Positions 1-5,829 of a stretch of DNA of 10,171 nucleotides are shown in pieces. The position numbers and the translations under genes were made by a program. Source of the stretch: Prevotella sp. (GTDB lineage: Bacteria > Bacteroidota > Bacteroidia > Bacteroidales > Dysgonomonadaceae); NCBI GenBank assembly GCA_031260865.1, contig JAISKQ010000151.1, positions 1-10,171 on the forward strand, written 5' to 3'. Each line of letters begins with the position of its first letter. Positions within the stretch are counted from its first letter, which is position 1. The notes under the pieces were generated by a model. The model worked only from the letters and a program-made list of their open reading frames with translations. It had not been told where the DNA came from and searched no databases.

Positions 1-648
1 AACGGAGTTCTCTTTTTAGACGAACTGCCGGAGTTTAGCCGCAGTGTGTTGGAAGTTATGCGCCAACCACTGGAAGACAGGAAAATCACGATCTCCCGGT
101 CAAAATTCTCGGTGGAATACCCGGCAAGCTTTATGATGATTTCGTCGATGAACCCATGTCCTTGCGGCTATTATAATCATCCCGAAAAAGAATGTGTCTG
201 CCCGAGCGGAGCCGTTCAGAAATACTTGAATAAAATATCGGGGCCATTGCTCGACCGTATAGATATTCATATAGAGATCGTTCCTGTTCCGTTTGATAAA
301 ATATCGGACAAAACTCCCGCCGAAGCCAGCATCCTGATACGCGAAAGGGTTATCAAAGCGAGAGAAATACAAAACAGCCGGTTTGAGGAAGAAGACGGTA
401 TCTATTGCAATGCCCAGATGACTCCCAAAATGCTGACGAAATACGCGTCGCCCGACAATGACGGGCTTAGCCTGTTAAAAACAGCGATGGACAAATTCAA
501 TCTATCGGCGAGAGCATACGATCGTATATTAAAAGTGTCGCGGACAATCGCTGATTTGGATAATTCCGAAAAAATCCTTTCAAAACATTTGGCGGAAGCG
601 ATAAATTACCGAAATTTGGACAGAGAAACTTGGGCTAACAAAAATTAA
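1..648 (+). CDS. comM: ComM/YifB family AAA+ ATPase, 3' part (5' end outside window)
   Basis: This is the C-terminal 215 residues of a magnesium-chelatase-like AAA+ protein. The reading frame is open from base 1, so the gene begins upstream; the first ATG at 46 is internal. The visible part starts at the Walker B strand (GVLFLDELPEF, bases 4-36). It continues with a Cys-rich segment (NPCPCGY, then CVC), the GPLLDRID sensor/arginine-finger region, and the C-terminal chelatase helical domain (LSARAYDRILKVSRTIADL). The order and spacing match ComM/YifB. In naturally competent proteobacteria ComM is a hexameric helicase that promotes branch migration of incoming DNA during recombination; in Bacteroidota the role is inferred only from homology. 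It is not functionally linked to the sugar transferases downstream, and 117 bp of AT-rich DNA separate it from the next gene. The family call is secure. Confidence 0.94.
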   Translation, partial: NGVLFLDELPEFSRSVLEVMRQPLEDRKITISRSKFSVEYPASFMMISSMNPCPCGYYNHPEKECVCPSGAVQKYLNKISGPLLDRIDIHIEIVPVPFDKISDKTPAEASILIRERVIKAREIQNSRFEEEDGIYCNAQMTPKMLTKYASPDNDGLSLLKTAMDKFNLSARAYDRILKVSRTIADLDNSEKILSKHLAEAINYRNLDRETWANKN

Positions 649-689
649 ACGGAAGAAATATAATATAAATAATAATTTTAAAGATATTA

Positions 690-719
690 TTTCCAATTAA
701 TTAAGCAGCTCCATCTTTG
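690..719 (+). promoter_or_regulatory. Possible Bacteroidota promoter for the first glycosyltransferase unit
   Basis: TTTC at 690-693 and CATCTTTG at 712-719 each differ by one base from the Bacteroidota elements TTTG (-33) and TAnnTTTG (-7). The spacer is 18 bp, the same as in the better promoter at 5686-5715. The -7 element would end 46 bp before the ATG at 766. Both elements are imperfect, so this is a weak call. No clear terminator hairpin separates comM from this unit, so read-through is also possible. Confidence 0.3.
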
Positions 720-765
720 AACAAGCGATAAATTAAAAAATTGATTATTAGAAATTCCCTCCATA

Positions 766-1485
766 ATGAAGTGCATCCACATTATTACTCCCGTAAAAGA
801 TTCCATTGAATTGACCCTGCAAACAGTCGAGGCTGTTTTGAACTCAGAAATCACCGTTCCTTTTCGTTATACTATTTACAATGATTTCAGTACGGATGAA
901 AACACGAAACGATTGGAAGAGGCGTCACGTAAGATGGGTTTTGAACTGGTTAACCTGTCTGAATTTACATCCCACCCTTCGCCTAATTACCTGCTGACAC
1001 TTCAGATGGCACAGGAAAAGGCTGTTGCCGCCGAGGCAGGCTTGCTGATTGTGGAGTCGGACGTCATTGTAAAGAAACATACCTTGCAGGCTCTTTTCGA
1101 CGGCGCGCAATTCCGAAAGGAGTGTGGTATAGCCGCGGCTGTGACCGTGGATGAAAAAGAGGAAGTTAACTATCCTTATTTATATGTAAAAGGCAAGGAG
1201 CTAAACATGGTTTTGCCGGTGAAGAAACATCTCAGTTTTTGCTGTTCCTTGCTTACAACCTCCTTTTTGCGCGCTTTTGACTTCCATTCTTTGAATCCGG
1301 AAAAAAATTGGTTTGACGTTACCATTTCGCATCAGTCGCTGAAGAAAGGATTCGTAAACTATTTATTTACAAACTTGACCGTTTGGCATCGTCCTCACGG
1401 CAGTCGTCCGTGGAAGCTGTTAAAGTACTCCAATTCGCTTAAATATTATTGGTTGAAGTTGGCGAAAGGGATAGACAAAATTTGA
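766..1485 (+). CDS. Small GT-A fold glycosyltransferase (GT2-like), probably LPS core or glycan assembly
   Basis: This 239-residue soluble protein looks like a GT-A glycosyltransferase, which would move a sugar from a nucleotide-sugar donor to an acceptor at the cytoplasmic membrane face. The N-terminus has the Rossmann-like first strand (IHIITPVKDS, residues 4-13) and a nucleotide-binding NDFSTDENT segment (39-47). The usual DxD metal site is replaced by E97-S98-D99 in LLIVESDVIV. The C-terminal half has W182-F183-D184 and a basic tail. There is no signal peptide or TM helix. It is shorter than many GT2 enzymes, because it has little beyond the catalytic domain. The ATG at 766 is preceded by no Shine-Dalgarno sequence, as usual in Bacteroidota. 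The next gene starts 7 bp after its stop, so the two are almost surely co-transcribed. Donor and acceptor cannot be read from sequence. The fold call is good; a role in LPS core is inferred from the neighbours. Confidence 0.82.
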   Translation: MKCIHIITPVKDSIELTLQTVEAVLNSEITVPFRYTIYNDFSTDENTKRLEEASRKMGFELVNLSEFTSHPSPNYLLTLQMAQEKAVAAEAGLLIVESDVIVKKHTLQALFDGAQFRKECGIAAAVTVDEKEEVNYPYLYVKGKELNMVLPVKKHLSFCCSLLTTSFLRAFDFHSLNPEKNWFDVTISHQSLKKGFVNYLFTNLTVWHRPHGSRPWKLLKYSNSLKYYWLKLAKGIDKI

Positions 1486-1492
1486 AAACAGT

Positions 1493-2950
1493 ATGACAAA
1501 GCCATTAGTATCTGTAGTTATTCCCATCTACAATATGGAGGAATTTTTGGTAGAGACTCTGGAATCTGTTTTGACCTCCAATTATCCGCACTTTGAAGTG
1601 ATATTGATGGATGACGGTTCCAAAGATGGATCTTATGCTTTAGCGCGGCAATACGCTCAGAAAGATGCTCGTGTTCGAACTTACACGCAATCGAACGCAG
1701 GAGCGTGCACAGCCCGTAACCATGCGATTTCTTTGGCTCAGGGAGAATACATTTTCCCGTTGGATGCGGATGATAAAGTGGGGGCTGGTTTTTTTAAGCA
1801 AGCTGTTGATGTGTTTGAAGCAGACAAGGATATAAAAGTTGTGTATTCGCGCGCTGAATTTTTCGGAGATCGAAGCGGGGAATGGAAGTTGCGTCCTTTT
1901 TCGTTGGAACTTCTGGCGCGGAAAAATATGATACCGGTATCCGCGATGTTCAGGAAGAGTGATTGGGCGCGGACAGGCGGCTATTGCAATGTAATTATAG
2001 CTCGTGAGGATTGGGAGTTCTGGATCGCGATGTTAAAAGATGGAGGAAAAGTGGTTCGTTTAGACCAAGTGGAATTATATTATCGTGTCCGCTCCGGTTC
2101 GAAACGCATCGCCGACCGTCCTCTGAAGAAACATGTCATCGATGTGTTGAATAAACGGCATCCTGAATTTTTTGAAAAAGAGCTTGGCGGTCCATTGCGT
2201 TATCAGCGTTCATGGTCGAGATTGATAAATAAGATTTCGCTTATTTTCCATCCCCGGAGGATGATTATGGGGAACGATTTTCAGGACTTGTCCTCTTTTA
2301 TGCGCACATTGCCTATTCATTTCGAAAATGAGGGCATACTGATTTACGAAGGGAGAAATCGCTTGAAAGAATTTGACGTGCATGACTATAAGCTGATAGT
2401 CAAGTCGTACCGGATTCCTCACCTGATAAACCGTATCGCTTATAATTTTTTCCGCGCTTCCAAAGCTCGCCGTTCTTATGGTTATGCCCTGATGTTACGC
2501 AAGGCAGGTATTCATACCCCTGCTCCTGTGGGGTTCTATTCCACCGGAACATGGCTATTGTTCGGGCATAGTTACTTTGTGAGCCTGAAATCGGAATGTC
2601 CATTTACGTACCGGAATTTGGCGGAAGATAATTTTCAGGGCGACAAAGAGAGGGTATTGCGTGCCATTGCCCGTACTACGGCGGCATTGCACGAAAAAGG
2701 ATTTCTGCATAAAGATTACTCGGGCGGAAATATTCTTTTTCGGGAGACGGTTGAGGATGTCATAGTGGAAATTGTGGATTTGAATCGTATGCGTTTTGGT
2801 AAAGTCGGTTTAGAAACAGGCTGCAAAAATTTTGAGCGCCTGACGGGCACACGCGAAATGTTTGCCGTTTTAGCAGATGAATATGCCAAAGCGAGAGGTT
2901 TTGACGCCGAAAAATGTTTGGAGCTAATTGAAAAAAGTCATTGCTCATGA
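1493..2950 (+). CDS. Fusion of a GT2 glycosyltransferase and a WaaP/KdkA-like LPS core sugar kinase
   Basis: Two enzymes sit in one 485-residue frame. Residues 1 to about 235 are a canonical GT2 transferase: VSVVIPIYN (6-14), MDDGSKDGS (39-47), the DxD-type DADD (91-94), the catalytic-base region REDWEFW (171-177) and YYRVRSGS (196-202). Residues about 260-480 are a eukaryotic-like kinase of the LPS type: a VKSY lysine (K304), the catalytic loop HKDYSGGN with H406, D408 and N413, and metal-binding D429 in IVDLNR. Such kinases phosphorylate heptose (WaaP) or Kdo (KdkA) in the inner core, using ATP on the cytoplasmic face. All key residues of both domains are present, so both are probably active. 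The linker is about 25 residues and basic. Single-Kdo cores with a substituent at O-4 are reported in Bacteroidales, so a Kdo kinase is plausible, but substrate is inferred. An internal ATG with a GGAGG before it lies at the junction. Confidence 0.9.
   Translation: MTKPLVSVVIPIYNMEEFLVETLESVLTSNYPHFEVILMDDGSKDGSYALARQYAQKDARVRTYTQSNAGACTARNHAISLAQGEYIFPLDADDKVGAGFFKQAVDVFEADKDIKVVYSRAEFFGDRSGEWKLRPFSLELLARKNMIPVSAMFRKSDWARTGGYCNVIIAREDWEFWIAMLKDGGKVVRLDQVELYYRVRSGSKRIADRPLKKHVIDVLNKRHPEFFEKELGGPLRYQRSWSRLINKISLIFHPRRMIMGNDFQDLSSFMRTLPIHFENEGILIYEGRNRLKEFDVHDYKLIVKSYRIPHLINRIAYNFFRASKARRSYGYALMLRKAGIHTPAPVGFYSTGTWLLFGHSYFVSLKSECPFTYRNLAEDNFQGDKERVLRAIARTTAALHEKGFLHKDYSGGNILFRETVEDVIVEIVDLNRMRFGKVGLETGCKNFERLTGTREMFAVLADEYAKARGFDAEKCLELIEKSHCS
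2256..2269 (+). promoter_or_regulatory. Shine-Dalgarno-like site and in-frame ATG at the transferase-kinase junction
   Basis: GGAGG (2256-2260) lies 6 nt before an in-frame ATG (2267-2269, Met259), with another ATG at 2261 (Met257). Starting at Met259 would give a 227-residue kinase-only protein, close to the usual size of free-standing LPS kinases. It could be a working internal start, a relic of a once separate kinase gene, or chance coding of Arg-Arg (CGG AGG). Bacteroidota rarely depend on Shine-Dalgarno pairing, which weakens the case for function. Confidence 0.35.
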
Positions 2951-3072
2951 ATATTTCTCTAATTGCTATTGTAACAATTTGTTATAAAGCGATAGATGAT
3001 ATTCGTCAAACAACATCTTGTAGAAGCGGGACGGGAGCAGGTTCTAAAATATCCCCGGCTGCAGACAGCCCG

Positions 3073-3105
3073 GCGGACAGAAAAAAGCTATCCGCTTTGT
3101 TTAAT
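3073..3105 (+). terminator. Probable intrinsic terminator after the GT2-kinase gene
   Basis: GCGGACAG (3073-3080) pairs with CTATCCGC (3088-3095) in an 8-bp stem with one internal C-A mismatch. The loop is 7 nt (AAAAAAG). A T-rich run (TTTGTTTAAT, 3096-3105) follows. It lies 123 bp after the stop of the fusion gene and just before the next promoter, which fits the end of the first unit. The mismatch and the G in the T run make it moderate in strength. Confidence 0.5.
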
Positions 3106-3124
3106 AATTTTTGAAGATTATTTG

Positions 3125-3132
3125 TAACTTTG
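3125..3132 (+). promoter_or_regulatory. Bacteroidota -7 promoter element for the GT9-GT4 unit
   Basis: TAACTTTG is a perfect match to TAnnTTTG and ends 52 bp before the ATG at 3185. A -33 element at normal spacing is not clear: TTTG at 3096-3099 is 25 bp away, longer than usual. The site immediately follows a terminator-like hairpin, which supports a separate transcript starting near 3138. Confidence 0.6.
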
Positions 3133-3184
3133 TATTCTAATAGATACTGAAAAGAATAAAAACACTAACTAACAATTACAAACT

Positions 3185-4222
3185 ATGGCTAAAGTATTAG
3201 TAATCCGTATCTCTTCTTTTGGGGACGTTGCTATGCTTGTGCCTGTCATTTTTTCTGTCGCAGCAGGATATCCGCAAGACCGATTTTCAGTGATGACGCG
3301 TAAGGCTTTTGCTCCGTTATTTGAAAATCTAAGCTTTAACATCAACGTTATTCCGCTTGACATCAACGGCAGACACAAAGGAGTTAAGGGCATGTTCAGA
3401 ATTATAAGAAGGTTAGCATCCCTTGGATTCTCTCATGTAGCTGATGAACATGATGTTATCAGATCAAAATTTATCCGTGCTTTTATGACTATGACAGGAC
3501 GAGAAACAGCCTGCATAAATAAAGGACGGAAAAATAAAAAAGCGCTTATCGCGAATAGAGCCTCAGAGCCGCCATTGAAAAGTACCATCCAACGGTATCA
3601 AGCCGTTTTTGACAAGCTGGGATTCCCTGCTCCGATGATATTCACGAATATCCTGACGTTTATACCAAAAGATTTTTCCGGTCTCAGAACGGTTGCTACC
3701 GAGAAAACCGGAACATGGATTGGGATAGCTCCTTTTTCTAAACACAAGGGGAAAATATTCCCTTTGGAAAAAATGGAAAAAGTGATAAGCAAATTATCCG
3801 GCGAAGCCAACACGACCATATTCCTGTTTGGCGCGGGTAAAGAAGAAAGCAGGGTCTTGACGCGATGGGCTGAAAAATATCCGAATGTCAAAAACGCAAC
3901 GGGTAAGTTGAATTTGGAAAAGGAACTTTTACTTATTTCTTATCTCGACGTCATGGTATCGATGGACTCTGCCAATATGCACCTTGCTTCTTTAGTGCAT
4001 GTTCCGGTAGTTTCGATATGGGGAGCTACCCACCCTTCTTTAGGTTTCTACGGATTCAATCAAGACCCGGACAACGCGGTACAAATAGATTTGGATTGCA
4101 GACCTTGTTCCGTACATGGGAATTTGCCGTGCCAAAGAGGAGATTATGCCTGTTTGGAGCGGATTCACGAAGATCTCGTTATATCACATATACATAAAGT
4201 TCTTGAACAAAAAAATTCATGA
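3185..4222 (+). CDS. GT9 family heptosyltransferase-like glycosyltransferase (ADP-heptose:LPS type)
   Basis: This 345-residue enzyme belongs to the GT9/WaaC-WaaF family, which transfers heptose or a related sugar from an ADP-sugar to the LPS inner core at the cytoplasmic face of the inner membrane. The N-terminal Rossmann domain begins VLVIRISSFGDVAMLVPV (4-21), with the acidic residue D14 where the family's proposed catalytic Asp lies. The C-terminal nucleotide-sugar domain has IGIAPFSKHKGKIFPLEKM (179-197), with the usual Lys residues, and the MDSANMHLA signature (260-268). Near the C-terminus four cysteines (C305, C308, C316, C323) form a C-x2-C-x7-C-x6-C pattern, possibly a metal site. 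Length is normal for GT9. Its last bases overlap the start of the next gene, so the two are translationally coupled. Heptose itself has not been shown in all Bacteroidales cores, so the true donor may differ. Confidence 0.92.
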   Translation: MAKVLVIRISSFGDVAMLVPVIFSVAAGYPQDRFSVMTRKAFAPLFENLSFNINVIPLDINGRHKGVKGMFRIIRRLASLGFSHVADEHDVIRSKFIRAFMTMTGRETACINKGRKNKKALIANRASEPPLKSTIQRYQAVFDKLGFPAPMIFTNILTFIPKDFSGLRTVATEKTGTWIGIAPFSKHKGKIFPLEKMEKVISKLSGEANTTIFLFGAGKEESRVLTRWAEKYPNVKNATGKLNLEKELLLISYLDVMVSMDSANMHLASLVHVPVVSIWGATHPSLGFYGFNQDPDNAVQIDLDCRPCSVHGNLPCQRGDYACLERIHEDLVISHIHKVLEQKNS

Positions 4223-5343
4223 GAATAGCTTTTCTTTCACCATTTCACCCTTACCGAGGAGGTATTGCCCAGTTCAGCGAACAGTTCTACAAAGAGCTAT
4301 CGAAACAACATGAGGTAAAGGCTTTCTCGTTTACAACCATGTATCCGAATTTCTTATTTCCGGGAAAAACTCAATATGTGCCTGAAGGCGAATCGTCCGA
4401 AATAAAAGTTGAGCGTATTCTTAGCAGCGTAAATCCGTTTAGCTATATAAAAACAGCCTTGCGAATAAACAAGTATAAGCCCGATGTTTTGATTATTCCA
4501 TATTGGATGTCGTTTATGGTTCCTGCCTTTAGCGCCGTGTGCCTGCTATTGAATAAAAACATCAAGATTATATCACTCATCCACAATGCTATCCCTCATG
4601 AAAAAAAGGTAATGGATAAACCTTTCGCCAAATTCTTTTTCAATAGATGCGATGGATTTATCGTGCTCAGCCAGCCGGTCAAAGATGATTTACTGTCTCT
4701 CAAAAAAGACGCCGACGTCATCGTATATCCTCACCCTATCTACAACCACTATGGCGAGCCTCTGGATAAAGAAACAGCATGTGGACGGCTGGGAATCAGC
4801 AGCGACAAAAAAAACTTGCTGTTTTTCGGCCTTATCAGGGAATATAAAGGCTTAGACTTATTGATAGAGGCGATGAATAAGCTTGACGAAAGCTATCAAC
4901 TGATCATAGCGGGTGAAAGTTACGAAGGATTTCAGAAATACGCGGATTTAATAGAAAAACTGCCTTTCAAGGAGAATGTGAAGGTTTATGAACAATACAT
5001 TCCCGACAGCATGGTATCCACATTCTTTTCTGCCGCCGATGTATTAGTTCTGCCTTATCGCTCGGCTACACAAAGCGGTGTAATAGCTATTTCCTACCAG
5101 ATGGAACTTCCGATGATAGCGACGAATGTCGGAGGCTTAGGGGCTGCCGTGGAGGCGTCGCGGACAGGGCTTGTGGTTCCTTTTGCCACAGCCGGAGATC
5201 TGTCTGATGGCATCCGCCAATTCTTTTCGGAAGGAAGCAGGATTGAGATATATAAAGAAAATCTGAAAAAAGAAAAGAATCGATTGTCATGGAGCAATTT
5301 TACCCGGTCAATCAATTCTTTTCTAAAATCATTTTGCGGATAA
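4219..5343 (+). CDS. GT4 family glycosyltransferase (GT-B fold)
   Basis: This 374-residue retaining glycosyltransferase of the GT4 type probably extends the LPS core or a surface oligosaccharide from a nucleotide-sugar donor. The N-terminal domain starts MRIAFLSPFHPYRGGIAQFS, with the glycine-rich acceptor and phosphate loop at 14-15. The C-terminal donor domain has FFGLIREYKGLDLLIEAM (202-219), containing the family's R207 and K210. It also has ADVLVLPYRSATQSGVIAISY (273-293) and TNVGGL (302-307). The usual E-x7-E motif is changed here: the segment reads SATQSGVIAIS, a form I associate with a Bacteroidota GT4 subgroup. There is no TM helix. The ATG overlaps the TGA of the GT9 gene (ATGA), which indicates coupled translation and a shared pathway. 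A small hairpin overlaps its stop codon. Substrate is not readable from sequence. Confidence 0.9.
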   Translation: MRIAFLSPFHPYRGGIAQFSEQFYKELSKQHEVKAFSFTTMYPNFLFPGKTQYVPEGESSEIKVERILSSVNPFSYIKTALRINKYKPDVLIIPYWMSFMVPAFSAVCLLLNKNIKIISLIHNAIPHEKKVMDKPFAKFFFNRCDGFIVLSQPVKDDLLSLKKDADVIVYPHPIYNHYGEPLDKETACGRLGISSDKKNLLFFGLIREYKGLDLLIEAMNKLDESYQLIIAGESYEGFQKYADLIEKLPFKENVKVYEQYIPDSMVSTFFSAADVLVLPYRSATQSGVIAISYQMELPMIATNVGGLGAAVEASRTGLVVPFATAGDLSDGIRQFFSEGSRIEIYKENLKKEKNRLSWSNFTRSINSFLKSFCG

Positions 5344-5361
5344 GGGATAAACCTTATTCCG
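5337..5361 (+). terminator. Weak hairpin over the GT4 stop codon
   Basis: CGG-ATAAGG (5337-5345) pairs with CCTTAT-CCG (5352-5361) with one bulged T and a 6-nt loop, giving 9 bp. No T run follows. A second small hairpin (TGGGGGT / ACCACCA, 5370-5388, one mismatch) lies just downstream. The pair may mark the end of the plus-strand unit, but neither is a textbook terminator. Confidence 0.25.
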
Positions 5362-5394
5362 TGTCCTAATGGGGGTCATATACCACCAATGTTT

Positions 5395-5435
5395 ACAAAA
5401 CTTGTGCTAAGCTACTTTTTTGCAAGCGATTTTGT
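5395..5435. repeat. Inverted repeat between the convergent genes
   Basis: ACAAAACTTG (5395-5404) pairs with CAAG (5423-5426) plus TTTTGT (5430-5435), with a 3-nt bulge and an 18-nt loop. It sits just past the stop of the 56-residue gene, between two converging transcription units. It could be a two-way terminator, but the long loop and bulge make this uncertain. Confidence 0.3.
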
Positions 5436-5439
5436 TATA

Positions 5440-5610
5440 CTAAAATCCTTTCAGCACAACGCCTGCCAACAAAACGATAAAGCCTACAATGCTAATCCAA
5501 AAAGCATAAACGCTAACAAACGGAATAGCAATAAAGTATCCGATAATTGCAATTAGAACTAAGATAACTGCGATAATAACACTTAATTGACTCGGTGCGT
5601 TAAACTTCAT
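5440..5610 (-). CDS. Small two-helix membrane protein, 56 residues, function unknown
   Basis: The reading frame runs from ATG (complement of 5608-5610) to TAG (complement of 5440-5442). The protein begins MKFNAPSQLSVIIAVILVLI and ends AGVVLKGF. After a short polar N-tail of about 10 residues, nearly everything is hydrophobic. There are two probable TM helices, about 11-29 and 33-53, with a turn at Pro30, a single Trp38 and a Lys54-Gly-Phe tail. Both ends would lie on the same side. An in-frame TAA eight codons upstream fixes this ATG as the only start. A well-formed Bacteroidota promoter lies about 75 bp upstream, so it is probably an independent gene. I believe similar short proteins exist in other Bacteroidales but know no function for them. 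Random DNA of this AT content rarely gives such a clean amphipathic-free double hairpin, so I consider it real. Confidence 0.72.
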   Translation of the reverse strand: MKFNAPSQLSVIIAVILVLIAIIGYFIAIPFVSVYAFWISIVGFIVLLAGVVLKGF

Positions 5611-5685
5611 AGTTGATAAATTTTTTAATTGTTAATACTATGTAAAAAAAATCTGTGTTTTATGTAATTTCGTTAAGTAACACAG

Positions 5686-5715
5686 CAAATATAATCATAA
5701 AGAAACATTATCAAA
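5686..5715 (-). promoter_or_regulatory. Bacteroidota promoter for the 56-residue membrane protein
   Basis: Read on the minus strand, TTTG (5715-5712) is followed after 18 bp by TATATTTG (5693-5686), a perfect TAnnTTTG. Both elements and the spacing fit the Bacteroidota -33/-7 consensus. Transcription would start near 5680 and leave a leader of about 70 nt before the ATG at 5610. This is the most complete promoter in the window. Confidence 0.62.
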
Positions 5716-5772
5716 CTATAAAATCAAACTTTATTTTTTTATTTTTTATTTTTGGCAATTTGACTAAATAGA

Positions 5773-5809
5773 AAGAGGAGCTGTCTGATTTTTTCAGACA
5801 ACCCCTCTT
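5773..5809 (-). terminator. Intrinsic terminator of pyk
   Basis: Bases 5773-5788 pair with 5794-5809 in a 16-bp stem with two mismatches and a 5-nt loop. It lies 20 bp past the pyk stop on the minus strand. The sequence after the stem on that strand is only moderately T-rich (TCTATTTAG). It may also stop plus-strand transcription (GTTTATAG follows). The length and GC content of the stem make this a strong hairpin. Confidence 0.78.
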
Positions 5810-5829
5810 GTTTATAGCTGATCGTTTCT

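Noticed and set aside
2972..2984. Inverted repeat TAACAA-T-TTGTTA after the kinase fusion
   Set aside because: The spacer is one base, so it cannot fold as a hairpin, and it is not placed near a promoter element; probably chance.
5087..5315. Minus-strand frames of 67 and 73 codons inside the GT4 gene
   Set aside because: They overlap a well-supported gene antisense and their translations have no domain-like features.
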